Shown here piece by piece: positions 22,901-33,800 of a DNA stretch of 64,000 nt. The stretch lies in NCBI RefSeq assembly GCF_028554725.1, contig NC_071667.1, positions 67,185,501 to 67,249,500 on the forward strand, in the 5' to 3' direction. This DNA is from Zeugodacus cucurbitae. Taxonomy: Eukaryota > Arthropoda > Insecta > Diptera > Tephritidae. The notes below the pieces were generated by a model. The model was given only the letters and a program-made list of their open reading frames with translations. It had not been told where the DNA came from and ran no database searches. Positions within the stretch are counted from its first letter, which is position 1. The number at the start of each line of letters is the position of its first letter. The translations under genes and the position numbers were made by a program.

Positions 22901-24384
22901 TTTCGGGATTTTAACAACTACATTGATTTTATTAATTTGAAAGAGATTGCATACCACACCGAGCACAATTGTACATCATTACTATGTATATAAATAATAC
23001 CAAGAATCACAAATTTTTTCTCCAAAAAAACCGTAGAAGAAGCAGAGAATTTTTCAACTTTTAATTAAAAAAAAAATCATTTGAAAAATCAATGAATAAA
23101 TTTGATTTTCTACAAGAATTGCATGATTTAGTTTCCTTATTTTTTAGTTTTATTAAACTTTTCATTAAACCACAAATTGCAGAACTCTCCATTGTGCTTG
23201 CAACTCACTTCTACACTTTCACATACCCTCTCTCACTATCTCTTTCACTCTCCACTGCCATAGCAACGTGCACTTTCGTTGGCTGCCATTGATGCTTGTC
23301 TAAGAAATTCAATTAATTCTCAACTTTCAAAAATAACCAGCGCAAAGCAAAGGAAAAAACAAATGAGAAATGCGTTGCAAACAACAGACATGCAAAAATA
23401 GCAAATACAAAAATAAAATTAAAAATCCAAAAAACAAAAGACAAAAAAAAAACAAATTTTATCTAAATGAAAGTAGCAACAACAACAACAACAGCAATTA
23501 GAGCAGATGCATTGAATGCCAAACTAAAAAGAATTTACAAAATTAAATTTTAAGCAAGACAATGCCTGCGCCAACAACAAAACATTACAACAACATAACA
23601 ATGCAAAATAGCTGCGCTGTTGTTGATTTTGTTATTGTTTTCGAGTAAAATCAAACTTTATTTGAGGCAACTAAATTAAGAAGCGACAAACAATGTCGCT
23701 GACACTATTGTTCGGCCAAGCACAAGAGAGAGAGAGAGGGTAGAAAGCAGCGCAATGCCATGTGAAAGCAGTGAAAGGAACTCAACTCAAAAAGTGAACT
23801 AGTTAAAGTGTAAGCAACAACAAGCAATGGCGCTGTAAATGCAATACAAATTGGGTTGTCTCTCATTTGCATGCAGCAGCGGAGGCAGCGCTGCGTTTGC
23901 TTGGCGTGACCCTGCCACCTGTTTGTTATGCTTGATATTTGTGTTAAGCACAGCTACAAGAACAACAATAACAGTTATAGTGTATATTCATATTTTAAGC
24001 AGCTTTTAGTTGTTATTGTTGTTGTTGCATTTGAAGTTTCTAATTTACTTTTCGACGGAATTGTAACTCACTGGCGAAGTTCTAAGTGCGCTCATAAAGC
24101 CGTGTTAAATGTGCGCGGGTCTTACTATTGTTCTTGCAGAAGTAATAGCTGGAACAATGAACTTTTTGGTACAAAAAAACTTTCTATTTAAATTGTGGAG
24201 GAAGATTATGGCATTTCTGACACAAAAGCTGTCTGACTCTTTCAGTGATAAATCAAGACTTGTATCTCTCTCTCTCTCGAGACACATTCCCAAGTAAGAG
24301 AAATCCGTTCACATAGCTTAACTCAACTAAAGTCAAACATTTGTATAACATAATATTCTAAATTTTTTAGAAAAAAATTTTAAC
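22901..24384. other. Non-coding stretch
   Basis: A-rich and CAA-rich between 23330 and 23600, with GAGAGA near 23725 and CT tracts near 23225 and 24265. No exon was recognised. Confidence 0.5.
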
Positions 24385-24803
24385 TTTTCATTACGTAACT
24401 TAACTTAACTTAACGTGACTTAACTTAACGTAACTTAACATAGCCTAAACTATGTATGTTTAAGGGCTGTAAAATGAGTTACTCTTATTGTGTTTTATCT
24501 GAAATGGCATTTCTAAATAAGGTGGTTCAAATTATATCAATGGAATATTTAATTAAGTTTTTCAGCTTTCCACCAAAACAAAAATGTTTAACTTAACCTA
24601 ACTTCACTTAACTTAACTTGGCTTAACTTGGCCTGGCTTGACTTCACATGACTTCACTTGATTTAACTTAACTTGGCTTAAACTGGCTTGACTTGACTTG
24701 ATTTAACTTAACTTAACTTGGCTTAACTTGACTTGGTTTAACTTAACTTAGCTTAACTTAACTTAGCTTGGCTTCAATGGACTTGACTTGACTTGATTTA
24801 ACA
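24385..24803 (+). repeat. Degenerate AACTT minisatellite
   Basis: Repeats of the pentamer AACTT/GACTT/GGCTT (for example CTTAACTTAACTTGGCTTAAC) run with interruptions for about 420 bp. A second block of the same pentamers lies at 25705-25756, on the far side of the retroelement at 24836-25695. Confidence 0.85.
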
Positions 24804-24835
24804 TATATACATATGTATTTGTATTTTTTTGTGAA

Positions 24836-25695
24836 GGAACCGCTTTAAGCGATTATAGCCGAATCCACCAGAGCGTGCCACTCATTCCTCCTTTGTGTTT
24901 TTTGGCACCAACTGGAAACACCAAGTGACGCCAGGTCACTTTCAACTTAGTCTTTCCAACGGAGTGGAGGCCTTCATCTTCCTCGGCTTCCTCCGGCGGG
25001 TACTGCATCGAACACTTTCAAAGCTGGAGTGTTTTCATCCACCTAGACAACATGACCTAGCCAGCGTAGGCGCTATCTTTTATTCGCTGAACTATTTCAA
25101 TGCCATCGATTAACACATGCAGCTCATCATTCCATCTTCTGCGGTATTCGCCGTTGGCATTTTTTAAGGGACCATATATCTTTCGCAAAACCTTTCTCTA
25201 GAAAACTCTCAGCTCGCCTCATCGGATGTCGGACATCATCCACGCTTCTGCACCATAAAGTAGAACGGGAATGATGAGGGACTTGTAGAGTTTAGTTTTT
25301 ATTCATGGAGAGAAGACTTTACTTTTCGATTTCCTACTCAGTCCATTGTAGCGCCTGTTGGCAAGAGTGATTCTGTGTAAGTTTTCTGGGCTGACTTTAT
25401 GTTAATACTGGTTCCAAGATGGATGAAATCATCTACAACTTCAAAGTTATGGCTGTTTCTACTCTTGTAGAAGATTGTACCTTCTATATTTAGCTCTGCA
25501 TTTTTCCACCTTCAAGTTAAAGAAGCCACACGATAGTTAGACACCCTGACTGCAGACACGTCTGGTATCGAATGGCTCGGAGAGGTTCTTCCCGATCCTG
25601 ACGGAGCTTTTGGTGTTGCTCAACGTTAGTTACATAGCCGTATCAGTTTTCAGGTACAGGTTCTGTCGAAAGTAGCTTTAAAATCGACAAAGAGA
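24836..25695 (-). pseudogene. Non-LTR retrotransposon, copy 2, degenerate
   Basis: Read on the minus strand, its 3' end at 24836 matches the 3' end of copy 1 (CGCTTAAAGCGGTTCC). The same C-terminal region precedes it, including the complement of CTGGCTAGGTCATGTTGT. Further 5' the strand reads H-L-F-V-D-F-K-A, the start of the reverse transcriptase palm region. Much of the RT lies in broken frames and deletions, so it is dead. Open frames on the plus strand here are antisense shadows. It sits inside the AACTT minisatellite. Confidence 0.85.
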
Positions 25696-25704
25696 TGGTG
25701 TGTG

Positions 25705-25756
25705 TTGACTTAACATTGACTTAACTTAGCATAAATTAACTTAACTTGACTTGACT
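25705..25756 (+). repeat. AACTT minisatellite, right block
   Basis: GACTTAAC and TTAACTTGACTTGACTTAAC pentamers resume immediately after the retroelement. This is consistent with one minisatellite split by an insertion. Confidence 0.75.
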
Positions 25757-28691
25757 TAACGCAGTTTCACTTTAACTTATGCAAATTCAAGCTAATTTAA
25801 TATACTGTATAGTCATAATCTTCCTAATTGTTCCGCTTAAAATAACTCCTCTTTATCAAATAGCTATCTTAATCTATTTGACTATTCTACTGAACTTAAC
25901 CCAAATTCCAATGAAAACTTTGAGGCAAAACGCTTTGAGAAAAACCAAATAATTCCACAGAAAGAAAACTATAATAGCAAATAGAAATATTTACTGAGCA
26001 GCTATGAATTACTTCCACGGAAATTGTTCATAAACAAGTTGTGTAAATAAATATTTCGTTTGAATTTACAAACCGAAAATATGCAGTAGTGGAACAAATA
26101 AAGAAAGAAAGAGAGAGAGCGAAGCGAAGCGAAAAAAATCAAAAGCATATTTAGTGAAAATGTTAAATCCATGAAAAGCCAGGCATTATAATAGTTTTAG
26201 TGAAACGGAAATACGCAACTACCGCAATAAAGCTGTAAAAGTGTACGGTGGAGACAGCAGAGAAGTGGATAGGTGAAGGAGGAGGTGAAGGTGAAGGAGA
26301 AGGAGCGCCTTTCGTTGATTGAGAGAAAATACTTTCGCCAGCATTTAACACATACAAAAGCGCACAACACAATGCAGTTAAAGAACAAATAATTCAAAAA
26401 TAGAATACGCAACAACAACAAGAACAACGACTGCTGTAGCAGCAACAAAGACCGAGCGAAATCAATGTGAAGTGCAACGAAGTGCAGTTACAGTGAATTT
26501 CAAACCAATAAATACCAGAAAATAAAGCAGACGACGAGTTGCAATGAGTGATGAAGTGCGAGGAGAGAGCTGGAGAGTGCGTTTACGAGTGAAAAGTAAA
26601 AGCTAAAGCAATAACAACAATAATAAACAATATTGAAAACAAAACGCCTGCAAATGAATGTAACTTTATAGCGTTCGAATGAAAACAAAAAAATGAATGA
26701 AACCCAAATCGTTTAAAGTGAAGCCAAGAACAAGCTGCACTTATTTACTGGCTGCACGTGGAGTGAAAGCGAGTGAAGTGATGGGAGAGTGAGGAATGGA
26801 GGGAGTGAGAAGGAAGTGAAGGACGCTGCGAAAGCAATGGTAAACAATCACAATCGATACTTGAACAGCTCATTCGCTATGCTCAAGTGCGGCCTGTCAC
26901 AATACAGCAGTTGTGGGTGTTTACCGTTATGCGCACAAATGTATGCTTGTATATTTATGTGCAGTTATGTTTAAATGTGCGCTCAGCAATTGGTGGCAGT
27001 CATGTCGTTGTGGCACAATGCCACATTTATTTACAGCCAAACACACATACATACATACATATAGTGGCATTAAAGTTTATTTATATATGTATGTGTGTGT
27101 GTGCGTGTGTGTGGATGTGTGCTGCACCGAAGTTTTGTGTTGTGCAGCCAAATGACCCACTTTGATAAAGCACAACAAGCACGAACACCAACAAACAACG
27201 GCAACTGTAGAGTCAGCAAACTGCGACAACAACAGCAACAACAAGAACATAAAAAAACAACAACAACAAAATCATCACAACAATATATGCAACAACAACA
27301 ATTAAACTAACGAAAACAACAACAACAGCATGAAAAATATATAACAGCAGCAACAACAACAACAAATACACCTACAAAAACAACAACAACAACAGCTGTT
27401 GCATATAAACTCAGTCAGTCACTCGGTCGCTTGGTCGGTCGGTCGGTTGCATGGCTACCACCTTGGCTGGTGTCCATGTTTAAATGTATGTATAAGTGTT
27501 CGTGTGTGTGTGTGTATGTGTTCGTTGTTGTTCATTCGCTTGCCAAGTCTGTCCTATTTATCATTTCCGTCGGTTTTGGAGCGAAAGTCATTGCACAACA
27601 ACGAGCACTGTCAGTGGCAGCCGCCTGGCAATGGCAAAGTTGGCACGGCCGCCAAAGCGCACACACACACACACACATACGCATATATGCAAACAAATAC
27701 AACAAAAACAATTTGGCGCAGCACCTACACAACGCGCACAGCAGCTGCGGAGTAAACGGGCATTTAGCAGCCAGATTGGATGAACAAATATGAAAGCCAA
27801 TGTGTGTTGTTGTTGTTGTTGTCTATTTTTCGCCATTGTTGTGCTGCTGTCGCTGCTACTGCCGCTGGTGCATTTTGAAATTTAATGACAGCTTTAAGTG
27901 TGGCTATTTAAAATTTGAATTATATCTATTTGTTTACTATTGTTGTTATTGTTTTTTCATTACTGTTGGTACTACAAGGCCACACAGCCACATAGCGCCA
28001 ACCAACAAGGGTCGAGCATTGCGCGGGTGGTCACTACACATATTCAAAAAAAAGGCAATAAAATGGGGCCAAATGAATATTTCAAAGTGATTTAGTAGCA
28101 TTCTGGTTTTAGTAATGGATTTCGCTATTTAGTGCAGCCATATTTTTGCACAAATACCACCAGAATCGCATGCAGCAAGCAGCTAAACAATTGCATTTAA
28201 TGCCATGCGAAAATGCGAAGCGCTGCTTAAATCGACACAAAAGCGTTAAGCCACACATTCGAGTATATACTATATATACATATATACGTGGGATTTAACA
28301 AATTAAATTCTGCAGTCAATGAAATTGTGGATAATACGAGAATTTATTACTGCATGTAAAATAATAATGTGTGGCAGCGTCAATGCGCTCACTGAGTGCT
28401 TAAAATTTCACTCTTTTTCAAGCGACAAAATTTAATTTTCGGTTTTATTCACCGATTTAACTGTTGAAATTCGCGCAGCCAGCTTAATGAAAGCGCAATT
28501 TTGTGAAAGTGGTTGCATTAAAGTAGTAACTGTAAATACGGATTGACAAAATGTGACCTATATATTTACGTTTTGTTGCATGAATAAGTGATCATTTAAA
28601 AATAGTTAGTGAAATTTGAAAGCAAAAAACTGTTGTGAAATCATCATCAATATTTTGCTTGATTTATAATAGATTTTTTCTACTAACTATT
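25757..28691. other. Non-coding, purine-rich and CAA-rich; possible leader exon region
   Basis: Between about 25960 and 26860 the plus strand is rich in GAAGTGAA/GAGAG-type purine runs. It is followed by (CAACAA)n tracts at 27222-27400. Such composition is common in long 5' leader exons of fly neuronal genes. I see no conserved protein and cannot place splice sites with confidence. Overlapping frames between 27399 and 27836 on both strands are simple-repeat artefacts. Confidence 0.3.
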
Positions 28692-29028
28692 GGTCTACAA
28701 TTTTGCTTCCGCCGTTTTTTTTTTGTAAATTTAAGGCTTTTTTTGTATAAAGACGGTTACAAATGTCGATAAGCCTCAGCCGCACTTTTCTTAGAACTAA
28801 AAAAAGAAAATCCAAATTTCCTGCAAATGTCGAGAATTCGGCTCAAAAAGTGACTTTTTCAGTTTAAAGAATATGTTTGGGAAGCAAACAGATCTCTATA
28901 AATATATTGTTGGGTTAATGTTGACACAAATGTCCAAGATCTATATAAAACGTTGTCATCGATTTAATCGATCAGTGCTTGATCCTAGAGACATCTATTG
29001 GAAAATGGCGGAAGCAAAGTTGTAGACG
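28692..29028 (-). mobile_element. Mariner-derived MITE, copy 1
   Basis: This is the same element as 60014-60337, in reverse orientation. The plus-strand left end reads GGTCTACAATTTTGCTTCCG and the right end ends CGGAAGCAAAGTTGTAGAC, giving ~20-bp inverted repeats. On the minus strand a decayed frame reads LFEPNSRHLQEI, then a two-stop/frameshift patch, then KSAAEAYRHL. This matches the start of mauritiana-type mariner transposases, then stops. Most of the transposase is deleted at the same point as in copy 2. The right flank is TA; the left flank is TT, one base off. Confidence 0.8.
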
Positions 29029-29158
29029 TAATATTATATATAATATTATTATAATTAGCATGAATGAGAAATTAAATTGAGCCGTTAGTACCCCATCATT
29101 AGAATTTTACTGCGATCAATTTGATATTTTTGGGTACTATTTGAAATATATTGTACTA

Positions 29159-30240
29159 AAGGGTTTTTCAATAAGGGCAATAAAACGCAAACGGTTTGGG
29201 ATATCAATGAAATTCATTATTCCTGTGAAAGTAGATTCATGGTCACCACAGGCACGCTTGCAGAATTTCGGACGCTGAACGACCCACAGGAAATAGTCTA
29301 ACGGCTTCAAATCGCACGACCGAGACGGTCAATTGACTGGGCCATTTCGTGAGATAGCACGTCCATCAAACTTGGTTTTCAATAAATCGATTGTGACATT
29401 CGCTGTGTGGCTGGTGGCGTCGTCCTGTTGGAATCACATATTATCCAAGTCCATATCATCCAATTCGGGCCAAAAATATTCGGTTATAATCGCTGAGCGA
29501 TAGCGATTCCCATTCACAGTACGTGCCGGTCTTGATCAGCACGGAAGAAATACGGCCCAATAAACCGCACCAAGCCGTAAATTTTTGCGGTATGCAATGG
29601 TGACTCATGGAGTACGTGTGGATTGCTGCCTGACCAATAACGCATATTTTGCTTATTTACGAAGCCATTCAGCCTAAAATGAGCGTTATAGCTGAAGATG
29701 ATTTTTCAATGAAAATCCGGAACATTTTCAAATTGTTGTCCAGCCCAATTCACGAACATGTGACGAATCTGGTGGTCAAGCGTCTTCAGTTCTTGTATCA
29801 ATTTGATCTCGTAAGAATGTATGCCAAGATCTTTACGAAAAATTCGCCTCAACGACGTCACAGAGATGCCCAACTCCTCTGAACGACGTGTGAGAGACTA
29901 GTTTGGGGCTTCCTCAATTGATGCGCTAACGGCAACAATGTTCTGGGCACTATGGGTACTGCTTTCTCTCACTGGAACGGAAACGTTTTGTACTGTGCCT
30001 GTGGATTCAAAATTTTCCTCTATACGTTCAATCATTGATCTGATAGGGCGACATAAATTGGACGTAGCACTCTTAAAGTTGAAACCATTGACTCCGAATT
30101 CCGGAAATATATTTTAAGCATTTCAACTCGTTGTTGGATTGTATATCTTTCCACAATGAAATGGCAAAAGAGCGGGGAAAAATATGGCGTCATTTGCTGT
30201 TCATATCAGTCTTTTTTAGTGTCCCTATTGAAAAATCTTT
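29159..30240 (-). mobile_element. Degenerate DDD transposon, family 2, copy 1
   Basis: Inverted ends AAGGGTTTTTCAATAAGGG and (right end complemented) AAAGATTTTTCAATAGGGA are flanked by TA at 29157-29158 and 30241-30242. The minus strand encodes a broken relative of the transposase at 13702: IIFSYNAHFRLNGFVNKQ, then FQQDDATSHTA, then ISRNGPVN-stop-PSRSCDLKPLDYFLW. The first catalytic Asp has become Tyr, and two conserved Trp codons are TGA. The ends differ from those of the element at 13589, so this is a separate family. The plus-strand 77-codon frame at 29649 is an antisense shadow. Confidence 0.88.
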
Positions 30241-30479
30241 TATTTAGTAAGACAAAAAAAATGCAAATTTTGAAACCCACCTAACACCTTGGTTGAACAA
30301 GAAGCTTATGTTTAATCCTTAATTCGTTAGAGTTAAGAAATTCACATTGAACTCCTCCAAGTTTTGAGATGTTCTTAATCCATAAGGACGTATCTGTTTA
30401 AGTTTTAATTAAATTTCTTCAAATATATGCATAATTCTCTATTTTAACAGAAAAATATCGAAATTTTCAGTTGCTTAAT

Positions 30480-30870
30480 TCCTTCGCCACACCTCGTCGC
30501 CATAATTTCCAATATATTGGCTTCTTGGATCATTTTATTTTTGGTTTATAAATTTTATGGAGACGACAAGAATTCGACTGAACTATCAAGTCTTCAAGAT
30601 AACGATAATTTTACTCTACATATATCGATATTTTAATTTCTAATAATCGATACAAAATATATCGATATATATAATATATTTTAGATATCACTCTCTTCTC
30701 TACACCTCTTCTCTATAATTTCCAGTATTGCTCTCTTGAATCAATTTTTTAGCCTAAGGAGGTGTCAATAATAATTCGACTGAAGTATATAACGGGTCAT
30801 TTATCGATAATTTTATTTTACATATATCGATATTTCTAAAACAATCGATCTATTTTTAGATAGCACTATC
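30480..30870. promoter_or_regulatory. TATCGATA-rich duplicated block (candidate insulator or regulatory site)
   Basis: Two diverged tandem units (about 30480-30670 and 30700-30870) share CTATAATTTCCA-type, AATTCGACTGAA and ATATATCGATATTT blocks. The 8-mer TATCGATA occurs at 30623, 30660, 30802 and 30825, with further CGAT sites between. In Drosophila TATCGATA is the DREF element, and CGATA clusters bind BEAF-32. Function here is inference only. Confidence 0.35.
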
Positions 30871-33800
30871 TATGACTATGTACAGAGCCTAAAATACTAG
30901 TTTAGTAGGCTAGTCTAAAATATAGACCATTGGTAGTTTTGAAAACAACTGAGAAGACCTTAGACGTACCCAGATTGATGTCCAGGCGATGGCTCTCAAC
31001 TGAACAAATTTTCTCAACATTATTCGTAGATAATCTTCTGTCGCTATAGCAAGAAACAAGAATAATAATAGTGTCTATATAGAAATTTAATTGGCACTTT
31101 ATTACCAATGCTTATTTGACATTTTGAGCGATTTCACTTTTGGCTAGTTAATACAAAAGCCTGTTTGTTATAAACTATACGAATGAAGATTTTATTGATT
31201 AATTTGAAATTAGTTAAGTTAATCAAGACATCTCCAAGCGAATTTTTTCCTCAACAATTCTCCAGCATTTAAATACGGAAAAAAGGATTATTACTAAAAT
31301 TTTATTAGAATTCTTCGATATAATAAACTAAAATAAAATCTTCTGTGCAAGAGCCTTAGTTATGAACCATTAATCGTATAAGTTCACATTCTACCAAATC
31401 ATAAGCCCTTCCAGTTGAAGAAATAGCTTTTAATTTCCATGCGTGGGCCATCTACAAAAGCCACTGTCATATTAATTATACAAATATGAAATTATATACG
31501 CCAGACTCAGTATATACTTGGCTTAGTTGAAATGAAAATTGTCAAATTAGCGTAGAATTATTTGCGCACGCGCGTGCTTACACTTAAGAAGCGCTTTAAT
31601 TCTCTTTAAATATTTACTGTAATCGTATTTATTCAACACCCAGCCCACAAGGCTGCGTTGCCTGCAGTATATTCAGTATGTGTATATAGGTGTGTGTGTG
31701 TGTATGAGTTTGCGTGCAATGTGACGCACTTTATAAGAAAATCGTCAAGTTACAAAAGCGAACACGCACAAAAATCATTAAATTCCAACGAAATATTAAA
31801 AGTATGCAAATAAATGAGACGACGGAATGATTTCACAGAATGCGTGGGTAAGATAAAGCTGAGTGCGAGTGTGGGTGTGTGTGTGTGCGTGAGAGTATAC
31901 AAGGGTGTGCGAACACATTTTTGCTTATTAAAGGCGATTTACATGAATTTTGTGGAATTTTTTTTTAATTCAACAGCGTGGGCGAAAAAATAACTGAAGG
32001 TTTTCTGGCATATTTTTCCGGGAGAATGCTTGAGATGGCATAGCTGTTGTTTATATATAAATATATATATATTTTTTTGGAGCTGTAATATCTGCTTGTA
32101 TATATGTAAATACTTAAGAACCGCATTTAATTTTTATTTTTATTTATTTTCAATTTTATTCATACAATAATTATGATATTTTTACCTCAAAATTTCTCAA
32201 CAATTCTTCAAATAATTTTCGATTATTTTACCCTCAAAAAATCGCTACAGTTGCATGCCAATGGCAACTGTGTTTCCGCTCTGTAGCATTTTTTAATTCT
32301 TATTATCATCTGCCGCTTTCCGGCCTCTTCTGAAAATCATAAATTTTCAAGTGCACTCAAATTCACTCAACACATAAGCCGAAATACCTGCCAAACACCA
32401 ACCAACGACGCAGCTTCAACAACATAAAATAATATTTTGTAATACACTTGATGCCTTCTCTGCTCTCCCTGCTCGCGCCGCCACCACTTCACGGAAAGTA
32501 TACATTTCAACTCAAACTGCTTCTGCTGCTGGCTGCCACACTTCATAATTTTATTATTTACTTCAGTCAGCCGTGTAAAAGGATATGCTGCATGCCACTC
32601 AACTTGCCACAGAAGCACACCCAAACACACACACGCGCAGCGCAAACATTGCAAACACTTGTCGTGGTGCACGACAAGGCCGTCTACGATTACAATGTAT
32701 AAGTAGTGCCGACACACACATATATGTATTTATATATTTGTTGTAGAATGTGGAAAAAAATATTTGCTTTCGCTTGTAGAATCTAGAATTTATTTATTTT
32801 GATTTTCAGTTTTCGTTTACTTTTTTTTGCGTGAATTATCTTTTGTTGTTGTTGTTGTTGTAACAGTTGTTACATCCTATTTACTTATGCGTACGTGCGC
32901 ATGCCACTGGCGCGGCACACGGCTCAATTCACGCAAGCTTTTTCCACTCAGCTGCTCATCCATATCGCAACAGCAGTAGACATAAGCGTGCGTACGTGCC
33001 ACTGAAGTAGCTGACCGGTCGGTTTTGCAAACGAAAAATGCCCAGTGTCATCTTATCTTTATATACTGTTGTAATTTCTGATACATACATATATACTTAC
33101 ACACTTACATACTTCCATACAGTTCCTTGGTAATCATTTGCCGCCACTTGTTCGGCAGCTTTGCTTGCTCATGATGCCACTTTGTCCATTCTCGTCCAAC
33201 ACACGCTCTGTCTATTTATTTATCTGTCTCATTGCGTCGCTACTTTTCGGCTGAGTCTCATGCCGCGCTTACCTCACGCATTACCGTTGTTTCGTCGGCG
33301 GCGGCCACGTGCCGTGACGCATGTAATGCTTTGGTTTTAATTGAATAATTACTCATCTACTTTGACAGAATTTCAATTTTCATGAACGAATGCGGATGTG
33401 TTTCCGCTCGCCGGTACCCAGCATCAGGGACCAGCTCACGAACGAACACTGAGTGCTGAGTCTATATATTGAGTCTATTATACTGTTGCCGCTCCGCTTA
33501 TTTAATTGCATTACATTATTTATAAATGAGCCTAATTATATCTAATATCCTTGGTAAATACAAATAATATACATTCAAAATTCAGTGAGACTCTAAGAGT
33601 TTTGACGAGAAATTATGCGTTGTCACGGCAACTGAGACCATTTTAGTTACGGAGTTTATACTTATTCTTATCTATTAGTTTCCAGATCAACAGATTTTCA
33701 GAGCTCTGACCATTCAAAGGAGTTTTCCAAGCAACGGTAATATGCTTCATATCTCCGTCTTAGGCGATATTCACCATCACAAAGCAATCTATAAATCGCT

